NCBI GenBank assembly: GCA_021325135.1
Contig: JAJPHT010000029.1
Span: 62,001-126,000 of the forward strand
DNA from: Pseudomonadota bacterium
Lineage (GTDB): Archaea > Thermoplasmatota > SW-10-69-26 > JACQPN01 > JAJPHT01
Length of the DNA: 64,000 bases
Direction of reading: 5' to 3'
Below are positions 34,170 to 42,461 of this stretch, in pieces. How positions within the stretch are numbered: position 1 is the stretch's first letter; each line of letters starts with the position of its first letter. A model generated the notes under the pieces. It made no database searches, was not told the origin of the DNA, and saw only the letters and a program-made list of their open reading frames with translations. Made by a program: the position numbers and the translations under genes.

Positions 34170-36209
34170 TCAGCCCCCGTGCCGCGCCCCCCGCAGCCGC
34201 TCCGCCAGCTCGTCGGGCGTCCGCGCCGGGGGGAGGCACCGCGTCCCGAGGCACACCAGCGCGCCTTCGCCGCGGAACGCGCGCGCCTCCTCGGGCAGGC
34301 CCGCATCGTCGGGCCCCGCGAACGTCGCGCCCGGCTTCGCCTCGCGCCGCGCGACGGCCCGCAGCGGCGCCGGATCGCCGCGCGCCACCACGATGCGGGG
34401 CGGCGGATGCGTCGCGGCATCCAGGGCCAGCAGCAGCGCGCCTCCGAAGAGGGAGAGCCGCGCCGCGTCCTGCGCGAGCGAGGCGAGGTCGCGCGTCGCG
34501 GCCTCGCGATATCGTTCTTCCCCGGTGACGTCCGCGAGGCGCAGCAGCGCGCGCAGCGCCACGCCGTTCGCGCTGGCCGTGGGCGCGTCCTGGAGGGGCC
34601 GCTCGGGAAGGCCCAGCGCGCCCACGGCCTCCGGCGCCAGGCCCGCGGCCCGGTCCGCGAAGCCCCCCTGCGGGTGCCGGAACCGCGCGAGCAGCAGGTC
34701 CGCCACCTCGCGCGCCGCGGAACGATATCGAGGCTCGCCCGTCGCGAAGTGCGCCTCCAGCAGCGCGTCCAGCATCTGCGCGTTGTCGTCCACGAACCCC
34801 CACTGGCGCGCCTCCAGGGTCCGCGCGAAGCCGCGCCGGGGATCGTAGGCCTTTTCCAGGAAAGCGTCCAGGGTGAGCAGGGCGAAGCGCTGCGCCTTGG
34901 CATCGCCCGAGACGCCTGCGTACTCCAGCACGGCGCCCACGGCCATGCCGTTCCAGCTTGCATAGCAGAGGGAATCCACGAAGGGCGCCTTGCGCCTCTC
35001 GCGCGCCGCCCGCATGAGGGCCCTGCCGCGGGCGAGGTCCGCATGCACCTTGTCCAGCGGGAGCCCGAACGCGGCGGCGAGGGCCTCCTCGCCCGCGCCC
35101 ACGCGTAGCACGTTGCGCCGCGGGTCGTGGTGCATGTCGCCCCGCTCCTGCACGCGATATCGGGCCGCCATGAGCTTCGCCAGCGCGGGGTCGCCCACCG
35201 CCTCGCGAAGCTCCTCCAGCGTCCAGGTGAAGAAGTCCCCATCATCCTCCAGGCTGACGTCGGCGTCCTGGCTCCCCCCGAAGCCGCCCCCCTCCTGCGC
35301 CAGCACATCGCGCAGGAAGAAGAGGATCTCCTGCGCGGTCTCCAGGAAGGAGGGGTCGTAGACCGCGGCGCGCGCGTAGTTGCGCAGCAGGCCCGCGTTG
35401 TCGTAGAGCATCTTCTCGAAGTGCGGCACGATCCACTCGGCGTCCACGCTGTAACGGTGGAACCCGCCGCCCAGCTGGTCGTAGACGCCCCCCGCGCGCA
35501 TGGCGCGCAGCGTGGAGAGCGCGACGTCCCGCGCCGCGGCGTCGCCCTGCAACGCGCGCTCCAGCAGGAAGTCGTGCGCGGCAGGGTGCGGGAACTTGGG
35601 CGCGCCCCCGAAGCCACCGTGCGCGGGGTCGAACTCGTCGCGCATGTGGCCCGCCGCGTGGGCGAGGAGCGTCTCCCAGGCATCCTCGGGCATCGCCTCG
35701 CGCGCGGCCGACCCGCGGCGCAGCCACTCCGAGACGGCCTCCGCGTTCTGGAGGGCCTCGTCGCGGCGGTCGCGGTACGACGCGGCGACGCCTTCGAGGA
35801 CCCGGCGGAACGCGGGCCGCCCGTGCGCGTCGCGCGGCGGGAAGTACGTGCCCCCGTAGAAGACGCGCCCGTCGGGCAGCAGGAACGCCGTGAGCGGCCA
35901 GCCCCCCTGCCCCGTCATGGCCTGCACGGCCTTCTGATAGCGCGCGTCCACGTCGGGGCGCTCGTCGCGGTCCACCTTCACCGGCACGAACAGCCGGTTG
36001 GCAACCTCGGCCAATGCGGGGTCCTCGTAGCTCTCGCGGTCCATGACGTGGCACCAGTGGCACCACACCGCGCCGACGTCGAGCAGGATGGGCTTGTCCT
36101 CGGCCCGGGCGCGCTCGAACGCCTCGGGGCCCCAGGGCATCCAGTGGACGGGCTGGTGCGCGGCGCTGCGGAGGTAGCTGCTGGCCTGGTCGGCGAGGCG
36201 GTTCGCCAT
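34170..36209 (-). CDS. DUF255 thioredoxin-fold protein (YyaL/SPATA20 family)
   Basis: This 679-residue protein is full length for the family. The N-terminal thioredoxin-like domain (DUF255) contains the WCHWCHVM active site, with Cys50 and Cys53, after KPILLDVGA. The rest is an (alpha/alpha)6 barrel-like region similar to glycoside-hydrolase or N-acylglucosamine epimerase folds. The conserved GGWPLTAFL and GGTYFPP segments are present. The substrate is unknown. It starts 8 bp after the histidine kinase stop and precedes the thiamine importer, in one minus-strand run. Three Arg-Tyr-Arg triplets are each written with an embedded GATATC. Confidence 0.93.
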   Translation of the reverse strand: MANRLADQASSYLRSAAHQPVHWMPWGPEAFERARAEDKPILLDVGAVWCHWCHVMDRESYEDPALAEVANRLFVPVKVDRDERPDVDARYQKAVQAMTGQGGWPLTAFLLPDGRVFYGGTYFPPRDAHGRPAFRRVLEGVAASYRDRRDEALQNAEAVSEWLRRGSAAREAMPEDAWETLLAHAAGHMRDEFDPAHGGFGGAPKFPHPAAHDFLLERALQGDAAARDVALSTLRAMRAGGVYDQLGGGFHRYSVDAEWIVPHFEKMLYDNAGLLRNYARAAVYDPSFLETAQEILFFLRDVLAQEGGGFGGSQDADVSLEDDGDFFTWTLEELREAVGDPALAKLMAARYRVQERGDMHHDPRRNVLRVGAGEEALAAAFGLPLDKVHADLARGRALMRAARERRKAPFVDSLCYASWNGMAVGAVLEYAGVSGDAKAQRFALLTLDAFLEKAYDPRRGFARTLEARQWGFVDDNAQMLDALLEAHFATGEPRYRSAAREVADLLLARFRHPQGGFADRAAGLAPEAVGALGLPERPLQDAPTASANGVALRALLRLADVTGEERYREAATRDLASLAQDAARLSLFGGALLLALDAATHPPPRIVVARGDPAPLRAVARREAKPGATFAGPDDAGLPEEARAFRGEGALVCLGTRCLPPARTPDELAERLRGARHGG

Positions 36210-36217
36210 GGGGTGCG

Positions 36218-37204
36218 CTAGACGCCGCCCGCGCTTGGAGCTTGCCCCGCCTGCAGGGCGTCGGGGCCCTCCGGCGGGCGGGGCGTGAGGGAGGGGCGTG
36301 GGAGGGCGAAGGAGAAGGTCGCGCCGCGCCCCGGGCCCTCGCTCTCGCACCAGAGCCGCCCCTGGTGCTGCTCGAGGATGCCGCGGGAGATGAACAGGCC
36401 GAGGCCCGTCCCCCCGGTGGCGTGGCGCAGGGGGTCGTGGACCTGGGAGAAGGGGACGAAGAGGCGCTGGCGCTGCTCCTCGGTGAGCCCGGCGCCGGTG
36501 TCCGCGACGCTCACCAGCGCCTCGGTGGAGCGCCGGCGCAGCGAGACGCGCACGCGCCCGCCGCGCGGCGTGAACTTGAGGGCGTTGGAGAGGAGGTTGA
36601 CGAGCACCTGCGTGATGCGGTGCGCGTCGAGGACCATGGGCTCCTCGCCCTCGACGTCCAGCGCCAGCGCGACGCCCGCCGCCTCGGCCTGGGGACGCAC
36701 GGTCTCCGCCGCGTCGCGCACGAGGCGCGCGAGATCCACGTTGCGCGGCGTGATGCGCATGTGCTCGGTCTGGATGCGCGCCGCGTCGAGCACGTCCGAG
36801 ACGAGGAGGCTCAGGCGCTCCAAGTTGCGCGTCAGCACGTCCACCGAGGCGCGCTGCCGCTCGTTGAGCTCGCCCATGTGGCCCCCGCCGAGCAGGTGGA
36901 GCTGGATGCGGATGGGCGTGAGCGGCGTGTTCAGCTCGTGGGCCGCGGCGTTGATGAAGCGCGTCTTCATGTCGGAAAGCTCGCGCAGGCGCGCGTTGGC
37001 GGCCTCCAGCTCGGCGCGCCGGCGCTCCCCCTCGGCGTGGGCCGCCTCGATGTCGTCGAGCATGAAGCGCACCGCCATGGCGAAGCGGCCGATCTCGTCG
37101 TCCACCTCGATGATCTCGGGCTTCTCGCTGAAGTCGCCCGCCGCCACCTTGGCCAGGATCCGCACGAGGTCGGCGACGCGAGCCTCGGCGTCGGGCTCAG
37201 CCAT
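36218..37204 (-). CDS. Soluble sensor histidine kinase
   Basis: This 328-residue kinase has no membrane segment. A HAMP-like region covers about 8-55 and a coiled coil about 55-80. The dimerisation/phosphoacceptor helix has His89 in AAAHELNTPLTP. The ATPase domain has the N box NLLSNALKF, the G1 box DTGAGL and the G2 box GTGLGLF. The input probably comes from a partner protein. Its start overlaps the STAS-like gene by 8 bp. No response-regulator gene is nearby, so the phosphorelay partner is not visible. Confidence 0.93.
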   Translation of the reverse strand: MAEPDAEARVADLVRILAKVAAGDFSEKPEIIEVDDEIGRFAMAVRFMLDDIEAAHAEGERRRAELEAANARLRELSDMKTRFINAAAHELNTPLTPIRIQLHLLGGGHMGELNERQRASVDVLTRNLERLSLLVSDVLDAARIQTEHMRITPRNVDLARLVRDAAETVRPQAEAAGVALALDVEGEEPMVLDAHRITQVLVNLLSNALKFTPRGGRVRVSLRRRSTEALVSVADTGAGLTEEQRQRLFVPFSQVHDPLRHATGGTGLGLFISRGILEQHQGRLWCESEGPGRGATFSFALPRPSLTPRPPEGPDALQAGQAPSAGGV

Positions 37205-37568
37205 GCGGCTCCTCGCGCAGCCACGCGCGCGCCGTCGGCTCCTCGTGGAAGAAGCGCGCGTTGGCGTGCCCCGTGGCGGCCAGCAGGAACGAGACGAGGA
37301 ACTCCTGGAGCCGGCTGCTGCCCACGACGGCGATGCGGCGCCCGTCGAGCTCGTGGTGCCGCTTGTAGACGACGGCGCGGAAGCCCTGCTTGAGCGCGAC
37401 GCTGCCGCGCACGTCGATGAGCAGCCGCTGGTGGGGGCGCTTGGCGATCTCGTCGAAGAACCACGCGGTGTCGTGCGCCACGTCCGAGCCGTCGTGCGCG
37501 ACGTAGAGCAGGAGGTCGCCCTCGTCGCGGAACGGGCCGGGCGCGAGGGCGAGGGCCGGCGCGCTCAT
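37197..37568 (-). CDS. STAS / SpoIIAA-like protein
   Basis: This 123-residue cytoplasmic protein has the alternating strand-helix pattern of the SpoIIAA-like (STAS) fold. A central HQRLLIDVRG strand is followed by a long helix, and the C terminus ends ARFFHEEPTARAWL, a typical closing motif. Such proteins often act as phospho-switch or membrane-associated signalling adaptors. The start ATG overlaps the upstream stop (ATGA), and its own stop overlaps the kinase start. Tight coupling suggests it works with the kinase. Confidence 0.8.
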   Translation of the reverse strand: MSAPALALAPGPFRDEGDLLLYVAHDGSDVAHDTAWFFDEIAKRPHQRLLIDVRGSVALKQGFRAVVYKRHHELDGRRIAVVGSSRLQEFLVSFLLAATGHANARFFHEEPTARAWLREEPHG

Positions 37569-38152
37569 GGGTCCGTCCAGCGCATGACGTAGGTGTACCG
37601 CGCCGGCCCGCTCTGGCGCCCCTCGACGAGGCCGCGGTAGCCGAAGTCGTCCATCCATTCCTGGAAGAGCCCGCGGAAGTGGTCCAGCGGGTAGTCGTTG
37701 TTCTCCATGACGACCTCGATCTCGCGCGGACCCGTCTCGCGCGCCTCGAAGCCCACGCCCTTGAACACGCGCTCGGCGATGGAGGGCGTGTGGAGGATGA
37801 GGTAGCGATAGTTGCGCGGGAAGATGGCGAACATCATCCGCGCGATGGGCGTGCCCTTGAAGTTGCGGAAATGCAGCCGGCCCCCCTCGAACGCGCGCGC
37901 CTCGGGCGGGACGGGCGCCTCGCTGAGGATGTCGTTGGCCGCCTCGATGAGCCGCACCTCGTCGCGGATGGGCACGTCGTCGAAGTCGCCGTAGTCCAGC
38001 GGCCCGCCCATGGCGGCCTCCAGCCGCGCGAGCCCCTCGGGTCCGCAGCGGCGCCGGACGGCGTGGATGTGGCTGTTGACGAAGATGCCCTTGATCGTGG
38101 GTGGCGGACCCGGCCGCAGGTGGGCCTGCATCGCGGACTGGGCGGCTGCCAT
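37565..38152 (-). CDS. DUF2378/TIGR02265-like protein
   Basis: This is a 195-residue cytoplasmic protein. It begins with an IKGIFVNSHIHAV strand-helix region, has a helical middle, and ends in a beta-rich part closing with YTYVMRW. This agrees with the DUF2378 family common in myxobacteria, from memory of the pattern. A heme NO-binding domain was considered and not supported. As first gene of the coupled set with the STAS-like protein and the kinase, it may be the sensor module. ATG 38152 is chosen; ATG 38131 is possible. Confidence 0.65.
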   Translation of the reverse strand: MAAAQSAMQAHLRPGPPPTIKGIFVNSHIHAVRRRCGPEGLARLEAAMGGPLDYGDFDDVPIRDEVRLIEAANDILSEAPVPPEARAFEGGRLHFRNFKGTPIARMMFAIFPRNYRYLILHTPSIAERVFKGVGFEARETGPREIEVVMENNDYPLDHFRGLFQEWMDDFGYRGLVEGRQSGPARYTYVMRWTDP

Positions 38153-38253
38153 GCCGGAGGGTCCGTCGCGCAAGGGCCTTGATCCGGACGCGCAGGTCCC
38201 TCTCCGGCCCACCGCAACGGGGATGAAGGGGGCGGGTCCCGGCGCGCGCCGGC

Positions 38254-38691
38254 CTACGCCACGGCCAGCGTGGCCACGCCGTGCCACTCGAAGGGGATGG
38301 CGCAGGTCCGGCACTGCCAGGTGAACGTGTAGCTGCGGACGGCGTCCATGGACGAGGGGTCCGTGAGGCAGAGGAGGCTGTTGCCGTCATAGGTGTTGAC
38401 CAGGCAGCCGCCCACGTCAGGGTCCCACGGGCCCGCCCAGCCGTTCGGGGCCCCAACCTTGGTGCAGGTCGAGCTGGAGCTGACCGACGTGAACTGGAAG
38501 CTCCAGTCCGTGCGCCCACGGAGGGCGGAGCTGACCCGCTCACCGGAGACGGCCAGGACCCCGGAGGGGCACGACGGCTCGAAGGAATCCTGCGCGGTCG
38601 CATACCCGATGGCCACGGTCTGGGACGCCGCCTGGGCGGGCGAGACGAGCAGGAGGGCAAGAAGAGGGATCAACACGGGGGCGCACCGCAT
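38254..38691 (-). CDS. Secreted Cys-containing protein
   Basis: This is a 145-residue precursor with a signal peptide of about 21 residues ending AQA. The mature part has about six cysteines, including C-R-T-C near the end, and a Trp/Ser/Thr-rich beta-like body. The family is unknown. ATG 38691 is preceded by GGAG at 38699-38702 and by an AT-rich element near 38725-38733 that could be its promoter. It belongs to the recurring set of small exported disulfide-type proteins here. Confidence 0.7.
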   Translation of the reverse strand: MRCAPVLIPLLALLLVSPAQAASQTVAIGYATAQDSFEPSCPSGVLAVSGERVSSALRGRTDWSFQFTSVSSSSTCTKVGAPNGWAGPWDPDVGGCLVNTYDGNSLLCLTDPSSMDAVRSYTFTWQCRTCAIPFEWHGVATLAVA

Positions 38692-38812
38692 AACAGTCTC
38701 CGGACGAGAAGCCGGGCGGCGGACGATAAGCTAGCGTCAACCCTCGGAGTGACACAAGGAGCGAGGTCCTCACGAAGGATAGCCTCAAGCCGCCCGCCCC
38801 GATGGCCGGACG

Positions 38813-39595
38813 ATGCCCGAGATCGAGACGCGCCGCGAGGGCGCGGTCGCGGTGGTGACGCTCAACCGCCCCGAGGTCTACAACGCGTTCAGCCTCGCCA
38901 TGATCCGCGAGCTGGGCGCCGCGCTGCGCGCGCTCACGCACGACTCCGCCGTGGGCGCCATCGTCCTCACCGGCGCGGGGAAGGCGTTCTGCGCCGGGGG
39001 CGACGTGGCGGAGATGGACGCCAACGTCCACCGCGCGCACGATCACTTCCTCGACCTCACCGCGGACCATCACGCCGTGGTGCGCCTCCTGGTGGAGGGG
39101 CCGAAGCCCGTCGTCTGCGCGCTCAACGGCGTCGCGGCGGGCGGGGGCTTCGGCCTCGCGCTCTGCGGCGACCTGCGCATCGCCTCGGAGCAGGCGCGCT
39201 TCAAGCCCGCCTACTTCCGGCTGGGCGTCGCGCCCGACGGCGGGAGCACCTGGCTGCTGCCGCGCCTCGTGGGCTTCACGCGCGCCCAGGAGCTTCTTTT
39301 CCACGACCGGGTCGTCTCCGCGCAGGAAGCGCTGGCGCTGGGGCTCGTCCACGAGGTCGTCCCCGCGGAGCGGCTGATGCCTCGCGCCCTGGAGGAGGCC
39401 CAGGCGCTCGCGCGCGGGCCCCCCTTCGCGCTGGCGGCCGCGAAGCGCCTGCTGGCCGCGACGACGAGCCACGACCTCGCCGCGCAGCTCGCGCTGGAGC
39501 GGAGATTGAACAGCGAGAGCGGCGCGACCGCGGACTTCGCCGAGGGGGCGCGGGCGTTCCGCGAGAAGAGGGAGCCGGTCTTCCGGAGCCCATAG
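38813..39595 (+). CDS. Enoyl-CoA hydratase/isomerase (PaaG-like crotonase)
   Basis: This is a 260-residue crotonase-fold protein. The oxyanion-hole segments AFCAGGDVAEM and NGVAAGGGFGLALCGD are present. The sequence RLGVAPDGGSTW, with Asp in P-D-G-G, resembles the PaaG/ring-isomerase branch rather than classical hydratase, where a Glu is expected. So isomerisation or hydration of an acyl-CoA is inferred, and the substrate is open. Thiolase and acyl-CoA synthetase in the same window support a role in acyl-CoA breakdown. A two-hairpin repeat follows the stop. Confidence 0.88.
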   Translation: MPEIETRREGAVAVVTLNRPEVYNAFSLAMIRELGAALRALTHDSAVGAIVLTGAGKAFCAGGDVAEMDANVHRAHDHFLDLTADHHAVVRLLVEGPKPVVCALNGVAAGGGFGLALCGDLRIASEQARFKPAYFRLGVAPDGGSTWLLPRLVGFTRAQELLFHDRVVSAQEALALGLVHEVVPAERLMPRALEEAQALARGPPFALAAAKRLLAATTSHDLAAQLALERRLNSESGATADFAEGARAFREKREPVFRSP

Positions 39596-39600
39596 GGGGG

Positions 39601-39776
39601 TTCGGGGGGCGAAGCCCCCCGAAGCAATCGTCGTCCGGCCGCGCCGCAGCGCGGCCAAAAGCGGGGGTTTCAGGGGGCGCAGCCCCCTGACGTCTCGGTC
39701 GTCTGCTGGACTTTCTCTTACGTCAGGGGGGCGAGCCCCCCTGAAACCCCCCTTTTGCGCGCGCTGCGGCGCGCGC
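39601..39776. repeat. Two-hairpin intergenic repeat, copy B (paired, inverted)
   Basis: Five hairpins lie between convergent stops at 39595 and 39791: TTCGGGGGGC/GCCCCCCGAA (39601-39623); GGCCGCGC/GCGCGGCC with loop CGCA (39637-39656); CAGGGGGC/GCCCCCTG (39671-39689); CAGGGGGG/CCCCCCTG (39724-39743); and GCGCGCGC/GCGCGCGC with loop TGCG (39757-39776). The last two are an inverted copy of the middle two, so two units face each other. AAAA or TTTT links the two hairpins of each unit. Confidence 0.8.
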
Positions 39777-39790
39777 GACGGTCTTCAGCC

Positions 39791-40324
39791 CTACCCCACG
39801 GGCTGCGCGCACTGCGCGACCCAGCGGTAGCTCGCCAGCGAGCCGCCGGAGGGCGTCACGAGGTCCACGCGGCACGTGAGCGGGAAGTCGCCCACGCCCA
39901 CCGAGGGCGACATGCAGATGACGTTGGAGGGGAAGACGCCCGCCGTGCACGAGACCGAGGGGCTGGCGCCGCCGACGCACGTCGCGGTGGTGGAGATGGA
40001 GAAGCCCAGGTCGTCCACCAGGGCGAACGCCTCGGGGTTGGCGCACGGGATCGCGAGGCCCGCGGGCGTGCAGGTGACGACCAGCTGCGTGCCGGTGGGC
40101 GGGGGCAGGGTCGCGGGGCCGCAGTTGATCCCGGGCGTCGTGGCGACGAAGACGCCGACGCCAGGCACGTTGGTGATGCCGACGCCGCCCGCGCCGGGCA
40201 CGTCGGGGCACTGCACCTGCACGGCGTTGGGGACGGGGCTGCAGTTCTTGAGGCCGGCCGCGTCGGCGCCCAGGGTCGCGACGGAGGCGGCGAGGACGAC
40301 GAGGGCAAGGAGGGTTGCGCGCAT
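39791..40324 (-). CDS. Secreted Cys-containing protein
   Basis: This is a 177-residue precursor. The signal peptide runs to about residue 22 (ADA), and the mature protein has about ten cysteines in a Val/Gly/Pro-rich beta-like sequence. No known domain is recognised. ATG 40324 gives MRATLLALVVL. It is convergent with the enoyl-CoA hydratase gene across repeat copy B and lies 72 bp downstream of the MidA-like gene pair on the same strand. Confidence 0.7.
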   Translation of the reverse strand: MRATLLALVVLAASVATLGADAAGLKNCSPVPNAVQVQCPDVPGAGGVGITNVPGVGVFVATTPGINCGPATLPPPTGTQLVVTCTPAGLAIPCANPEAFALVDDLGFSISTTATCVGGASPSVSCTAGVFPSNVICMSPSVGVGDFPLTCRVDLVTPSGGSLASYRWVAQCAQPVG

Positions 40325-40395
40325 GGCGCGGGGGCAGCCCGCGCCCGCCTCATGCCCGCTGTGGTCGCATCGTTGGAACGTCGGATTCGAACCCG

Positions 40396-41409
40396 TCAGA
40401 ATCCTGGTAACAGAACGCGCGTGCCGCGGCGGAACGCCGCGACGTGGAACGCGCTGCCGAGGCCCGCGGCTCCGGCCACCGCGCGCACCTCGTCGGGGAG
40501 CCCCAGGTCGGCGATGCCCAACGCGTCCAGGAATTCCTGCTGGGTCGCAAGGCCCAGGGGCTCCATGCCGGCCTCGCGCGCGGCGTGCTCGACGGCGGTG
40601 AAGTCCACGTCCGCCGTCAGGTCGCGCTGGCCCGGCTCCTCCAGCGGCTCCTGGAAGCGGCCCTGCGCCTTGTACGCGGCCAGCGTGCCGTTGAGACGCT
40701 GCGGAGAGTAGAGCGCAGGCGCGGGGTCGCCATAGTCGATGAAGACGAGGAAGCCCGGGTCGGGGAGGCGCGCGGCGGCGCGGACGAACGCCTCCAGCCC
40801 GGGCGCCACGTCCAGGATCTGCCCCCGCTGCGGCCAGACTCCCTCCCGCGCGAGGCGCGCCTCCACCTCCGCGTCGCGCAGGGGCACCAGGCGCTCGCGG
40901 AAGCGGCCCGTGCGCGCGTCCACGTCCACGGCCACCTCCAGGAGCCCGCCGTCGGGGGCGCCCGCCACGCGGCGCACCGGGAGCGCGTCGAGCACTTCGT
41001 TGCCGAAGACGAGCCCCGGGGCGGGTGATAGCATCTCCGCGCTGGCGACGGGGCGCGCGCCCGCGGCGGCCTGCTTCGCGCGCAGGCCCGGGCTCGCGTC
41101 CACGGTCGCGTAGTCCAGCCCGGGGTGCTCGGCGAGGATGGCGCGCGCCAGCTCGCCCGTGCCGGCGCCAAGCTCCACGACGCGGAAGGGCCCGGGGAGC
41201 GCGTCGCGCGCGGCGGCCACGAGACGCGCCATGGCGCGGCGGAAGGCGGGGAAGCGGACGCTGGTGGAGAAGTCGCCCTGGGGCCCGATGGCGGGGCCGC
41301 GGGCGTAGTACCCCTCATGGGGATCGTAAAGCGCGGCCTCCATGAAGTCGTGGAATGATATCGGCCCCTCCTTCGCGATCTGCGCGCGCAGGCGCTCCTC
41401 CAGCGTCAT
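40396..41409 (-). CDS. MidA/NDUFAF7-like SAM methyltransferase, copy 2
   Basis: This 337-residue member of the Methyltransf_28 family has a start region ISFHDFMEAALYDPHEGYY and GDFSTS, then the SAM motif VVELGAGTGELARAI near 76-90 and NEVLDALPVRR. In mitochondria the family methylates an arginine of a complex I subunit; the archaeal target is unknown. Its ATG overlaps the stop of the upstream paralog (ATGA), so the two are coupled and probably arose by tandem duplication. The ATA TCA codons at Ile-Ser create a GATATC site. Confidence 0.9.
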   Translation of the reverse strand: MTLEERLRAQIAKEGPISFHDFMEAALYDPHEGYYARGPAIGPQGDFSTSVRFPAFRRAMARLVAAARDALPGPFRVVELGAGTGELARAILAEHPGLDYATVDASPGLRAKQAAAGARPVASAEMLSPAPGLVFGNEVLDALPVRRVAGAPDGGLLEVAVDVDARTGRFRERLVPLRDAEVEARLAREGVWPQRGQILDVAPGLEAFVRAAARLPDPGFLVFIDYGDPAPALYSPQRLNGTLAAYKAQGRFQEPLEEPGQRDLTADVDFTAVEHAAREAGMEPLGLATQQEFLDALGIADLGLPDEVRAVAGAAGLGSAFHVAAFRRGTRVLLPGF

Positions 41410-42440
41410 GCGTGCGGCCTCGGGTGGAAGCCGGGAAGCGGGGGCGCCATGGGCGCGTCGCGGGCCAGCAGCAGGGCGCCGAAGCGGTCGCCCATGCCGC
41501 CGGGCATGAGGAGCCCCTTTCCGGCGAGGTACGCCGCGTGGTCGCCCCGCGCGAGGGCATGCATCAGGTCGTCCACCAGCCCCAGGTCCCCGAGGAATTC
41601 CCCTTGGGGCGCGAAGGCGTGCCCGTGCCAGCCGGCCTCGGCCGCAAGCTGCGCGATCCACGGGAAGTCCACGTCCGCCGTGACGTCCTGCTCGCCGGGC
41701 GCCTCGAAGGGCTCCGTCACCTGGTGCCGGCGGAAGCCGCGCAGCATGCCCCCGGGGCGCCCTTCGCCGTAGAGGCGCTCCGGCGCGCCGCCGTAGTCCA
41801 GGAAGAGCGCGTAGCCTCGGGGCGCCGCGCGGGCCATCTGCGAGAGCAAAGCCGCGGCGTCCAGGTTCACTTCCACCGCGGCGCCCGGAGGGAGGTGCGG
41901 CGCGAGACGCGCGGCGGCATTCACCAGCTCGGGCGTGGAGAGGGGGCCGGGCACCTCCACGAGCGCGCCGTCGACCGCGTCAAGATAGCCCTCGCGGACG
42001 CCCTCAGGAGTGCCCAGGAGGCGGTGGACGGGGAGCGCGTCGAGCACCTCGTTGGCGAGGAAGACGGTGGGCGCGGGGCGAAGCTCCTCCAGCGAGGCGA
42101 CGACGTGGAGCCCCTGGGCGCGCTGGCGCTCGGCCATGCCCGCGTTGGGCTCCACCGCCGTGACGGGCACCTGGAGCGCGGCCGCCAGGGCGCCCGTGCC
42201 GCCGCCCAGCTCCACGAGGCGCGCGCCCTCCAGGCGCTCCATGGCGGCCTTGACGAAGCGCGCCAGCGCGCCGGGGAAGAGGCTCACGTTGCTGGCGGTG
42301 TAGAAGTCGCCCTCCGCGCCGATGGCCGCGCCCTTGGCGTAGTAGCCCTCGCGCGGGTCGTGCAACGCCATCTCCAGGAAGTCGCGCACGCGCAGCGGGC
42401 CCTCGCCCTCGATGCGGCTGATGATCCGGTCGCGCAGCAA
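41406..42440 (-). CDS. MidA/NDUFAF7-like SAM methyltransferase, copy 1
   Basis: This 344-residue paralog of the downstream gene shows the same order: RDFLEMALHDPREGYY, GDFYTASN, LVELGGGTGALAAAL, NEVLDALPVHR, LFLDYGG and DVTADVDFPW. The start is TTG 42440, the only start that keeps the conserved N-terminal helix. The SAM-binding glycines are present in both copies, so both may be active, perhaps on different targets or as a heterodimer. It begins 21 bp after the SMUG1-like gene. Confidence 0.9.
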   Translation of the reverse strand: MLRDRIISRIEGEGPLRVRDFLEMALHDPREGYYAKGAAIGAEGDFYTASNVSLFPGALARFVKAAMERLEGARLVELGGGTGALAAALQVPVTAVEPNAGMAERQRAQGLHVVASLEELRPAPTVFLANEVLDALPVHRLLGTPEGVREGYLDAVDGALVEVPGPLSTPELVNAAARLAPHLPPGAAVEVNLDAAALLSQMARAAPRGYALFLDYGGAPERLYGEGRPGGMLRGFRRHQVTEPFEAPGEQDVTADVDFPWIAQLAAEAGWHGHAFAPQGEFLGDLGLVDDLMHALARGDHAAYLAGKGLLMPGGMGDRFGALLLARDAPMAPPLPGFHPRPHA

Positions 42441-42461
42441 CGCCCGGGCCAGCGCGCGCCA

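Noticed and set aside
37565-38152. Heme NO-binding (H-NOX) domain in the gene next to the kinase
   Set aside because: The start KGIFVN looked similar, but the Y-x-S-x-R motif and a suitable heme histidine are missing; the DUF2378-like pattern fits better.
40375-40396. GGGTTCGAATCC-like stretch on the minus strand, resembling a tRNA T-loop
   Set aside because: The T-stem has at least two mismatches, no acceptor stem or other arms could be folded, and the upstream part is the end of a coding gene.
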